DNA of 9,079 nucleotides from BOG-908 sp964242035 (GTDB lineage Bacteria > Pseudomonadota > Alphaproteobacteria > Acetobacterales > Acetobacteraceae): NCBI GenBank assembly GCA_964242035.1, contig CAXTCL010000155.1, positions 1 to 9,079 on the forward strand, given 5' to 3'. Positions 1-6,774 of the stretch are shown in pieces. Made by a program: the position numbers and the translations under genes. The notes beneath the pieces are model-generated. The model did no database searches and was not told the origin of the DNA. It saw only the letters and a list, made by a program, of their open reading frames with translations. Within the stretch, counting starts at the first letter, position 1, and each line of letters starts with the position of its first letter.

Positions 1-12
1 GCCGACAGGGAC

Positions 13-51
13 CAAAAGTTTTTTGCTTCTTTTTTCAAAAAAGAAGGCCTT
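13..51 (+). repeat. 39-base A/T-rich palindromic repeat, copy 1 (treZ leader)
   Basis: This sequence recurs base for base at 3925-3963, in front of treY. Its core (26-46) is a perfect inverted repeat, CTTCTTTTTT and AAAAAAGAAG around a single C, and it ends in the palindrome AAGGCCTT (44-51). The hairpin stops 24 bases before the GTG of treZ, just upstream of the ribosome binding site, so it would lie in the 5' leader of the treZ-malQ message if transcription starts further upstream. Unlike the treY copy, the bases before it (GGACCAAAA, 9-17) do not pair fully with TTTTGCTTC (21-29). The identity of the copies is seen directly; membership of a genome-wide repeat family is inferred. Confidence 0.85.
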
Positions 52-59
52 CCTTCCTT

Positions 60-64
60 GAGGA
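60..64 (+). promoter_or_regulatory. Ribosome binding site of treZ
   Basis: GAGGA lies six bases before the GTG at 71. It supports the GTG start, as does the protein beginning directly with the expected N-terminal beta-sandwich domain. Confidence 0.7.
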
Positions 65-70
65 CCACCA

Positions 71-1816
71 GTGATCCAAATACCCTCCTTCGGCGCCATC
101 CTGTCAGACGGCAAAGCAAAGTTCAGCCTGTGGGCGCCGTCGGTGCCAACTGTGTCGCTGCAGTTCGACCAAAACGAGCCCGAGCCAATGCAGGCAGAAG
201 ACGGCTGGTTCACGGCAACTGCGCCCGCCTCTGCCGGCACAGCCTACAGCTTCGTGCTGCCTGATGGCATGCGCGTGCCCGATCCTGCCTCGCGCGCGCA
301 GCAGGATGACGTGCACGGCCCAAGCCTGGTCGTCGATCCCGACTCCTACGTGTGGCAGACGACAACATGGCGGAACCGGCCGTGGCACGAGGCGGTCATC
401 TACGAAGTGCACCCCGGCGCCTTCGGCGGCTTCGACGGTATACGCGCTCAGCTTCCGCGGTTGCGCGCGCTCGGTGTGACCGCGGTCGAGCTGATGCCGA
501 TCGCCGATTTTCCGGGCAAGCACAACTGGGGCTATGACGGCGTGCTGCCTTTCGCACCCGACCGCGCCTACGGCACGCCGGATGAGCTGAAGGCGCTGGT
601 GGATGCCGCGCACGCGGAAGGGCTGATGATCTTCCTTGACGTGGTCTATAACCATTTCGGCCCGGATGGTGCCTATCTGCACGCCTACGCGAAAGCGTTC
701 TTCGACGAGGGGGTGCACACGCCCTGGGGTGCGGCGATCGATTTCAAGAAGCCGGAAGTGTGCGCGTTCTTCACGCAAAACGCGCTGATGTGGGTGAACG
801 CGTATCGCTTCGACGGCCTGCGCTTCGATGCGGTGCACGCGATATCGCCGCCGGAGTTCCTGCCGCAACTCGCCGCTTCGATACGCGCGGGTGCGGAGCG
901 CCCCGTGCATCTCGTGCTCGAGCATGAAGGCAACAAGTCGAGCCTGCTGCATGGGCCGGAGGCGAAGCTGTTCGACGCGCAATGGGCCGATGACTGGCAC
1001 CACTGCCTTCACGTGCTGCTCACCGGCGAACAAGAGGGCTACTACGAGAGTTTTGCCGACCCGGCGGAGCAGCTTGCGACCGCTTTGGCCGAAGGGTTTG
1101 TGTTCCAAGGCCAAGTGTCGCCGCATCACGGCACGCCGCGTGGCGAGCCTTCCGCCAGCCTGGCGCCGACCGCCTTTGTGATCTGCCTGCAGAATCACGA
1201 TCAGATCGGCAACCGCGCCATGGGCGAGCGGCTTGCCGCCCTTGCCCATCCGCAGGCTCTTGCAGCCGCGGCCGCCCTGCTGCTCCTGTCGCCGTTCATT
1301 CCCCTGCTGTTCATGGGCGAGGAATGGGGCAGTCGCACGCCTTTCCTGTTCTTCACCGACCATAACGAGGATCTCGCCAAGCTCGTGCGGGAGGGCAGGC
1401 GGCGCGAGTTCGCGCATTTCGCCGCGTTCCAGGACGAGACGCGGCGCGCGCAGATACCCGATCCGAATGCAGGGACCACGTTCACGGCCTCTGTGCCCGA
1501 AGTGTCAGAGGCCTCGCTTGAGGGTCACGAATCTGTGCTGGATCTGCACAAGCAGCTGCTGGCCTTGCGCCACGAACACATCATCCCCGGCATACAAGGC
1601 TGCCACAGCGCAGGTGCACATGCGATTGGTCCCAAAGCCGTTCGCGCTTCCTGGTCCCTGGGCAATGGAACCAGTCTGATGATTGCCGCCAATTTTGGCG
1701 AATCGCCCGTCGGCACCGAAGTTTTTCCAGGCGAGGTCATCTTCAGCACGGTCGCGCTGCCGGCAGATGGTGCACTGCCGCCGCGCTGCACCGTCGCCGC
1801 CTTGGTCAGGCGCTGA
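71..1816 (+). CDS. treZ: Malto-oligosyltrehalose trehalohydrolase (GH13)
   Basis: This cytoplasmic enzyme hydrolyses the alpha-1,4 bond next to the trehalose end of maltooligosyltrehalose, releasing free trehalose; it is the second step of the TreY-TreZ route. The protein has 581 residues, a normal family length. Residues about 5-95 form the N-terminal CBM48-like sandwich (FGAILSDGKAKFSLWAP). The catalytic barrel follows, with region I DVVYNH (190-195), region II GLRFDAVHAI (nucleophile Asp253), region III LVLEHEGN (acid/base Glu284) and region IV NHDQIGN (Asp377). These numbers nearly match those I recall for the Sulfolobus enzyme (252, 283, 377). FMGEEWG (414-420) and a small C-terminal beta domain complete it. 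The GTG start is chosen for its GAGGA site and the domain boundary. Its TGA shares one base with the malQ ATG, implying translational coupling. No signal peptide or membrane segment is seen. Confidence 0.95.
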   Translation: MIQIPSFGAILSDGKAKFSLWAPSVPTVSLQFDQNEPEPMQAEDGWFTATAPASAGTAYSFVLPDGMRVPDPASRAQQDDVHGPSLVVDPDSYVWQTTTWRNRPWHEAVIYEVHPGAFGGFDGIRAQLPRLRALGVTAVELMPIADFPGKHNWGYDGVLPFAPDRAYGTPDELKALVDAAHAEGLMIFLDVVYNHFGPDGAYLHAYAKAFFDEGVHTPWGAAIDFKKPEVCAFFTQNALMWVNAYRFDGLRFDAVHAISPPEFLPQLAASIRAGAERPVHLVLEHEGNKSSLLHGPEAKLFDAQWADDWHHCLHVLLTGEQEGYYESFADPAEQLATALAEGFVFQGQVSPHHGTPRGEPSASLAPTAFVICLQNHDQIGNRAMGERLAALAHPQALAAAAALLLLSPFIPLLFMGEEWGSRTPFLFFTDHNEDLAKLVREGRRREFAHFAAFQDETRRAQIPDPNAGTTFTASVPEVSEASLEGHESVLDLHKQLLALRHEHIIPGIQGCHSAGAHAIGPKAVRASWSLGNGTSLMIAANFGESPVGTEVFPGEVIFSTVALPADGALPPRCTVAALVRR

Positions 1817-3816
1817 TGACCGACGAAGCTCTGGCCGAACTGGCGCATGCGGCCGGAGTCGCGCCATCGTGGAAAGACGTGTTCGGCAAGACGCATGACG
1901 TGGCGCCGCCGACGCTGCGGGCAGTCCTGGCGGCACTTGAGTTTCCAGCGGATACCGCGGGCGATGTTGCCGACAGCCTGCAAAGGGCGCGTTTGAGGGA
2001 CGGCATCCTGCCGCCGCTTCTCACCGCTGAAGCCGGCAGGCGCGTCGCAGTGCCGGGCGGCAGCGGCGCCTATGAGCTGGTGCTCGAGGACGGGCGCGTG
2101 TTCGAAGGAAATGTCGAGCTACACCAGAGTGCTGCTGAGATCCCGGCGATCCTTGAGCCAGGCTATCACACGTTGTTTTTCGGTGAGAAGCGCACCTGCC
2201 TGGCGGTGGCGCCGCAGCGATGCTTCACTGCTCCCGAGGCGATGCACGCGCCGAAAGGTTGGGGACTGGCTGTGCAGCTCTACGCGCTGCGCCGGCCAGG
2301 CGATGCCGGCCTGGGCGATTTCGCCGCCCTTGCAGCACTTGCGGCGCCCGCTGCGGCCCGCGGTGCCCAGGCGATCGGCATCTCGCCTGTGCACGCACAG
2401 TTCACTGCGGATCCCGACCGGTTCAGCCCCTATGCGCCGTCCAGCAGGACAGCGCTGAACGTGCTCCATGCAAGCATCGACACGGGCAATCCCGCTCTCT
2501 CGGCCGAAGATCTTGTGGATTGGCCGGCGGCGTCCAAATTCCGCCTGGCCGAGTTGCGCAGGATGTTTGCCTTAGCGCGACTGAACAAGGACGAGTGCGC
2601 GGCGTTGGAGATTTTCCGCCGCGAACAGGGTGGCCGCCTGCAGGCGCATGCGCTGTTCGAGGCGTTGCACGGCCATTTCTTCTCCCAGGATAAGGCGCTC
2701 TGGCATTGGCGATCCTGGCCGGCGGCGTTCCAAAGCCCGGACACCCAGCAGGTTGCGGCGTTTGCAGCGGAGCACAGCGAGGACGTCGCCTTTCACGCCT
2801 GGTTGCAGTTTCGGGCCGATCATGGTCTCGCCGCGGCTCAGGAAGCCTGCCGCGCGGCGGGCATGGGCATAGGCCTGGTCAGTGACCTTGCCGTCGGCAC
2901 GGATTCTGGTGGTAGCCAGTGCTGGAGCCGCCAGAGCGAAACGCTGCTAGGGCTGACCGTCGGCGCGCCGCCTGACCTCATGCAGCGCAACGGCCAGAAC
3001 TGGGGGCTGACCGCGTTTTCGCCCGTGGGCCTGGCCGCCAGCGGCTACACCACGTACCGCGAGATGTTGCAGACGGCGCTGGCTCATGCAGGCGGCATGC
3101 GGATCGATCATGCCATGGGGCTGAACCGACTTTGGGTCATTCCCGATGGCGCCACAGGTGCGCAGGGCGCCTATCTCGCATTTCCGGAGACGGACCTGCT
3201 CCGCCTTATAAAACTGGAATCGCATCGCCACCGGGCGATCGTGCTGGCTGAGGATCTCGGGACAGTTCCGGAAGGCTTTCAGGACCGCCTGCGGGACGCC
3301 GGGATCGACGGCATGCGCGTGCTCTGGTTCGAACGCGATACCGAGGAACACTTCACGCCTCCCGGCACCTGGACGCCACGTGCCGCCGCCATGACAAGCA
3401 CGCATGACCTGCCGACGCTTGCCGGCTGGTGGTCCGCCAATGACATCGCCTGGAACGAGAAGCTCGGCAATCTGGCGGATCCCGCAGAGACACGGCGCAA
3501 GCGTGGACTCGACCGCGCGGCACTATGGGAAACCCTCTGCAAATCCGGTGCGGCCGAGGCCGCTTGCCCGGCAGAAGATGATACGGCCAGCTTTGCGGAT
3601 GCCGCTTGCGTGCATGTCGGCAAGAGCGCCTGCGAGCTGGTAATGCTCCCCGTCGAGGACGCGCTCGGGTTGCGCGAGCAGCCCAACCTTCCCGGCACGC
3701 TCGACGAACATCCCAATTGGCGGCGCCGGCTGCCAGCCGAGTCGGCGGTGTTGCTGGACGAGCCGGCGACGGCGCGGCGCCTGGAGGCTTTATCTGCGGC
3801 GCGTAGGCAAGGGTAG
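1816..3816 (+). CDS. malQ: 4-alpha-glucanotransferase (amylomaltase, GH77)
   Basis: Amylomaltase transfers maltooligosyl units between alpha-1,4-glucans, releasing glucose and building longer chains. The 666 residues are in the usual range for proteobacterial MalQ with its N-terminal extension (about 1-140; the opening EALAELAHAAGVAPSWKDVFG is typical). GH77 landmarks are SPVHAQFTADPDRFSPYAPS (190-209), MRIDHAMG (nucleophile Asp431), VLAEDLGT (acid/base Glu479), TSTHDLPT (Asp531) and the C-terminal NLPGTLDEHPNWRRRL (624-639). All catalytic residues are present. The ATG overlaps the treZ stop (TGATG) and only a weak CAGG (1807-1810) precedes it, so translation probably depends on treZ. Between treZ and treY, its likely job is converting short oligosaccharides left by TreY/TreZ or by glycogen breakdown back to lengths TreY accepts; that role is inferred from context. 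Confidence 0.95.
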   Translation: MTDEALAELAHAAGVAPSWKDVFGKTHDVAPPTLRAVLAALEFPADTAGDVADSLQRARLRDGILPPLLTAEAGRRVAVPGGSGAYELVLEDGRVFEGNVELHQSAAEIPAILEPGYHTLFFGEKRTCLAVAPQRCFTAPEAMHAPKGWGLAVQLYALRRPGDAGLGDFAALAALAAPAAARGAQAIGISPVHAQFTADPDRFSPYAPSSRTALNVLHASIDTGNPALSAEDLVDWPAASKFRLAELRRMFALARLNKDECAALEIFRREQGGRLQAHALFEALHGHFFSQDKALWHWRSWPAAFQSPDTQQVAAFAAEHSEDVAFHAWLQFRADHGLAAAQEACRAAGMGIGLVSDLAVGTDSGGSQCWSRQSETLLGLTVGAPPDLMQRNGQNWGLTAFSPVGLAASGYTTYREMLQTALAHAGGMRIDHAMGLNRLWVIPDGATGAQGAYLAFPETDLLRLIKLESHRHRAIVLAEDLGTVPEGFQDRLRDAGIDGMRVLWFERDTEEHFTPPGTWTPRAAAMTSTHDLPTLAGWWSANDIAWNEKLGNLADPAETRRKRGLDRAALWETLCKSGAAEAACPAEDDTASFADAACVHVGKSACELVMLPVEDALGLREQPNLPGTLDEHPNWRRRLPAESAVLLDEPATARRLEALSAARRQG

Positions 3817-3826
3817 AAAGCAAGCA

Positions 3827-3861
3827 GTCCTTTTTTGCAAAAAAGGACCAAAAAACATTTG
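3827..3861 (-). repeat. Diverged inverted copy of the palindromic repeat
   Basis: A perfect 22-base palindrome, GTCCTTTTTTG followed by CAAAAAAGGAC (3827-3848), begins 10 bases after the malQ stop and continues as CAAAAAACATTTG (3849-3861). Read on the other strand, the copy at 3925-3963 gives the same order: a hairpin of T6/A6 arms, then CAAAAAACTTTTG (12 of 13 identical). Stem bases differ between copies (GTCC against CTTC) but pairing is kept by changes on both arms, which suggests that the fold itself is maintained. It could serve as a 3' stability or weak termination structure for treZ-malQ, but no T-run follows the stem, so it is not a standard intrinsic terminator. Confidence 0.75.
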
Positions 3862-3920
3862 AACCCTTGCATCTGCACCAGTCGGTTCATCCGGATAAGC
3901 CGAAGCGGCTGAGCGTCGGG

Positions 3921-3947
3921 GAAGCAAAAGTTTTTTGCTTCTTTTTT
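3921..3947 (+). terminator. Possible attenuator-type terminator in the treY leader
   Basis: GAAGCAAAA and TTTTGCTTC form a 9-base-pair stem with loop GTT, followed immediately by T6, the general layout of an intrinsic terminator. The stem is A/U-rich apart from its GAAGC base, so it may be weak. The alternative hairpin 3938-3958 would use both the second arm and the T-run and so abolish it. There is no leader peptide or recognised ligand-binding domain, so regulation is only a hypothesis; it may also simply separate treZ-malQ from treY-otsA. Confidence 0.3.
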
Positions 3948-3963
3948 CAAAAAAGAAGGCCTT
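3925..3963 (+). repeat. 39-base A/T-rich palindromic repeat, copy 2 (treY leader)
   Basis: Identical over 39 bases to 13-51. The core hairpin is 3938-3958 (CTTCTTTTTT, C, AAAAAAGAAG). Here the preceding bases GAAGCAAAA (3921-3929) also pair perfectly with TTTTGCTTC (3933-3941), and that stem is followed directly by six T residues (3942-3947). Two mutually exclusive hairpins can therefore form in the treY leader. The hairpin core ends 32 bases before the GTG of treY. Confidence 0.85.
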
Positions 3964-3977
3964 GCTTCCTTCCTAAC

Positions 3978-3982
3978 GGAGA
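3978..3982 (+). promoter_or_regulatory. Ribosome binding site of treY
   Basis: GGAGA lies eight bases before the GTG at 3991. It supports the GTG start, from which the protein opens with the typical TreY sequence TARLQFHKGFTLDD. Confidence 0.7.
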
Positions 3983-3990
3983 CCAAACGC

Positions 3991-6774
3991 GTGGCCACCA
4001 AGAACCTGACCGCAACGGCCCGCCTGCAATTCCATAAAGGCTTCACGCTGGACGACGGCGCCGCCCTGGTGCCGTATCTGGCAAAGCTCGGCATCAGCCA
4101 CCTCTACGCGTCGCCCATCTTCCGCGCCCGCGCCGGCTCCACCCACGGCTACGACATCGTGGACCACAACGAGATCAACCCCGAACTCGGCGGCATGGAC
4201 GCACTGCGCCGCATGGTGTCGGCGTTACGGGCGCAAGATATGGGGCTGATACTCGACATCGTGCCGAATCACATGGGCGTCGGTGGTGACGACAACGCCT
4301 GGTGGATGGACGTGCTCGAATGGGGCCGCTCCAGCCCGTATGCCGAGTTTTTCGACATCGACTGGGATCCGCCGGACGCCACGCTGCGCGGCCGCGTGCT
4401 GGCGCCGTTCCTGGGCGACGCCTACGGCACGGTGCTCGCGGCCGGCGACCTGAAGCTGAAATTTGATCCGCGCGACGGGCGCCTGTTTGCCGACTACTTC
4501 AACAATCGCTTCCCTATCAATCCGCGCGACTATGCCGCCATCCTGCTGACCGAAGGCGGACCGCTCGAGACCGTGGCGCGCGCCTTTGCGGACCTGCCGG
4601 CGGACCGCGACGGCATGCGTCAGGGGGCGGAGGTGGCGCGTGCCGAGCTGCGCCGCCCGGAACATGCCCAGGCGATCGCCGAGGCGTTGCGCGCCTACGA
4701 TCCGGCGACGGAGCTTGGCCGGGACCACCTGCACCGTCTGCTGGATCGGCAGAACTTCCGTCTCGCCTGGTGGCGCGCGGCCTCCGACGAGATAAACTGG
4801 CGCCGGTTCTTCGACGTGAACGGCCTGGCCGGGATACGCGTGGAAAATCCTGCCGTGTTCGACGCCACCCATGCGGCCATCTTTAAGCTGTATGAGGAGG
4901 GGTTGATCGATGGCCTGCGTATCGACCACGTGGACGGCCTGGCGGACCCGCGCGGCTACTGCCGCAAGCTACGCCGTCGCATGCAGACGCTGGCCGAGCA
5001 CCGCCCGGCCGAGCTCACGCAGTCCCCCCCGGTGATCTGGGTGGAGAAGATACTCGCCACGCACGAGCATCTTGCACAGGACTGGTCGATCGACGGCACC
5101 AGCGGCTACGATTTCATGAACGATGCCGCCGCCGTCCTGCACGACCTGCAGGGCGAGGTGGAGATGACGCGCATCTGGACGGAGGCCACCGGCCGGACAG
5201 GCGTGTTTGAGGAGGAGGTGATCCCTGCGCGCCGGCAGATACTGCGCGAGAGCCTCTCGAGCGAGCTCTATGCCACAGCCGTCGCCTTGCACCGCATAGC
5301 GCGCCGGGACCTTGTCACGCGCGACTATACGCTGACCGCCATACACCGGACGTTGACCGAGTTGCTGGCGCATTTCCGCGTCTATCGCATCTATGCCGGC
5401 CCGGCCGGAATGAGCGAGGCGGACACCCAGGCGATGGACTGGGCGCTGGCAGGGGCGCGCCGCCACGTGCGCGCCACCGACCGCCACCTGCTGGAGCTTG
5501 TCGCCGGCTGGCTGTCAGGCGGCGATTTGCGTGACATCCCTGTTGGCACTCGCCGGCAGGAGCGTCTGCGCGCCATGGTGCGCTTCCAGCAGCTTTCCTC
5601 GCCGACAGCCGCCAAATCCACCGAGGATACCGCCTTCTACCGCTACGGCCGGCTGATCAGCCGAAACGAGGTGGGCAGCGAGCCGGCACAGTTCGCCATC
5701 TCGCCGGCCGCTTGGCACGCCACCGCAAAGGTCCGCCAGCAGCGCTGGCCACGGGCGCTGCTGGCAACCGCGACGCACGACCATAAGCGCGGTGAGGACG
5801 CCCGCGCCCGCCTGGCCGTACTGAGCGAGCTACCGGCAGAGTGGGAATCGGCCCTGTCGCGCTGGACGCGGCTGAACGCGTCGTTGAAACGTGATCTCGA
5901 CGGTCCGGCCCCGGACGCCACCGACGAAGTCATACTCTATCAGACCCTGCTGGGCGCCTGGCCTCTGGAACTGTCGCCAGGCGATGCAGACGGCATGACC
6001 GCGTTCCGCGAGCGCGTGGCGGCCTGGCAGCAGAAGGCTCTCCGCGAGGCGAAGCGCCATTCTGGCTGGGCTGTGCCGGACGAGGCCTACGAGCAGGCAG
6101 CGCAGGATTTCCTGGCCGGCGTGCTGGACCCGGAGCGTCCGGCGCATGTGGTGAGTGAACTGCACGAGTTTGTCCAGCGCATCGCCGCATCCGGCGCGCT
6201 CAATGGCCTGAGTCAGATGCTGTTGCGGTTGACCGCGCCTGGCGTGCCGGACCTCTACCAAGGAACCGAATACTGGGACTTCTCGCTTGTTGATCCCGAC
6301 AACCGCCGCCCGGTGGATTACGGTGCTAGGGAAGGCTCGCTGACGTCCGGCCTCGCCCCGCACGCCCTGATGCGGACGTGGCGGGACGGGCGTGTGAAGC
6401 AGGCGATCCTGCACCGGGCGTTGGCTTTGCGGGCCCGTTCGCCCGAATTGTTTGCACGTGGGGCCTACCAGAAACTGGCTGTGGAGGGGCCTGCCGCGAA
6501 CCACGTCCTGGCATTCTCGCGCCAACATGGTGACCAAACCGTGATCGTGATCGTCTCGCGGTTGTCTGCTAAATTGGATATGGGAGACACGCCGCTCATC
6601 CCGCCTGACTTTTGGCAAGGAACATCCCTGCAGATGGCACGTTTGTTGCCGGACCATGACTTGATCGACCTGCTCGGGAGCCAAGATAGGTCTGGGCAGT
6701 GCGCGAAAGCTGGCCGGATAGAAGTGGGTGATTGCCTCGCTGCCTTGCCGGTGGCGCTCCTGGAGGTTCGATGA
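3991..6774 (+). CDS. treY: Malto-oligosyltrehalose synthase (GH13)
   Basis: This cytoplasmic enzyme rearranges the reducing-end alpha-1,4 bond of a maltooligosaccharide into the alpha,alpha-1,1 bond of trehalose, making the substrate of TreZ. The 927 residues open with TARLQFHKGFTLDDGAALVPYL and LYASPIFRARAGSTHGYDI, diagnostic of TreY. Catalytic regions are DIVPNHMGVG (89-98), GLRIDHVDGLADP (nucleophile Asp312), WVEKIL (acid/base Glu352) and ATHDHKRGEDARARL (Asp597); GVPDLYQGTEYWDFSLVDPD (751-770) closes the barrel. It is longer than the roughly 720-775 residue enzymes of Sulfolobus and Arthrobacter, with extra sequence mainly before region II and between regions III and IV; I believe long forms are common in proteobacteria. 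The start is GTG with GGAGA eight bases upstream. The end overlaps otsA by four bases (ATGA), implying coupled translation. Confidence 0.95.
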   Translation: MATKNLTATARLQFHKGFTLDDGAALVPYLAKLGISHLYASPIFRARAGSTHGYDIVDHNEINPELGGMDALRRMVSALRAQDMGLILDIVPNHMGVGGDDNAWWMDVLEWGRSSPYAEFFDIDWDPPDATLRGRVLAPFLGDAYGTVLAAGDLKLKFDPRDGRLFADYFNNRFPINPRDYAAILLTEGGPLETVARAFADLPADRDGMRQGAEVARAELRRPEHAQAIAEALRAYDPATELGRDHLHRLLDRQNFRLAWWRAASDEINWRRFFDVNGLAGIRVENPAVFDATHAAIFKLYEEGLIDGLRIDHVDGLADPRGYCRKLRRRMQTLAEHRPAELTQSPPVIWVEKILATHEHLAQDWSIDGTSGYDFMNDAAAVLHDLQGEVEMTRIWTEATGRTGVFEEEVIPARRQILRESLSSELYATAVALHRIARRDLVTRDYTLTAIHRTLTELLAHFRVYRIYAGPAGMSEADTQAMDWALAGARRHVRATDRHLLELVAGWLSGGDLRDIPVGTRRQERLRAMVRFQQLSSPTAAKSTEDTAFYRYGRLISRNEVGSEPAQFAISPAAWHATAKVRQQRWPRALLATATHDHKRGEDARARLAVLSELPAEWESALSRWTRLNASLKRDLDGPAPDATDEVILYQTLLGAWPLELSPGDADGMTAFRERVAAWQQKALREAKRHSGWAVPDEAYEQAAQDFLAGVLDPERPAHVVSELHEFVQRIAASGALNGLSQMLLRLTAPGVPDLYQGTEYWDFSLVDPDNRRPVDYGAREGSLTSGLAPHALMRTWRDGRVKQAILHRALALRARSPELFARGAYQKLAVEGPAANHVLAFSRQHGDQTVIVIVSRLSAKLDMGDTPLIPPDFWQGTSLQMARLLPDHDLIDLLGSQDRSGQCAKAGRIEVGDCLAALPVALLEVR
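6762..6766 (+). promoter_or_regulatory. Ribosome binding site of otsA, inside the end of treY
   Basis: GGAGG lies four bases before the ATG at 6771. It decides between this start and an upstream in-frame GTG at 6732 that would add 13 unconserved residues. Confidence 0.7.

Larger units (their letters stand above)
3827..3963. other. Compound intergenic element with terminal inverted repeats (malQ-treY gap)
   Basis: The 174-base gap between malQ and treY is mostly filled by two repeat copies facing each other (3827-3861 and 3925-3963) around a core of about 63 bases. The core has normal base composition and one small hairpin, AGCCG-AAG-CGGCT (3898-3910). I see no reading frame of interest and no convincing promoter in it. 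The arrangement resembles a small non-coding mobile or REP-doublet element. No target-site duplication is evident at its edges, so mobility is only inferred. Confidence 0.5.

Noticed and set aside
104..1417. 437-codon open frame on the - strand, antisense to treZ
   Set aside because: Arg/His-rich translation with no recognisable motif, lying opposite a gene with intact catalytic residues. It is typical of antisense frames in GC-rich coding DNA.
3867..3898. Possible promoter in the malQ-treY gap (TTGCAT as a -35 box)
   Set aside because: No reasonable -10 hexamer stands at 16-18 bases; the nearest A/T-rich hexamer (GGATAA) is about 20 bases away.
6732..6770. Upstream in-frame GTG start for otsA
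   Set aside because: It would add 13 unconserved residues encoded inside treY. The ATG at 6771 has GGAGG in front and opens directly with the conserved RIVVVSNR.
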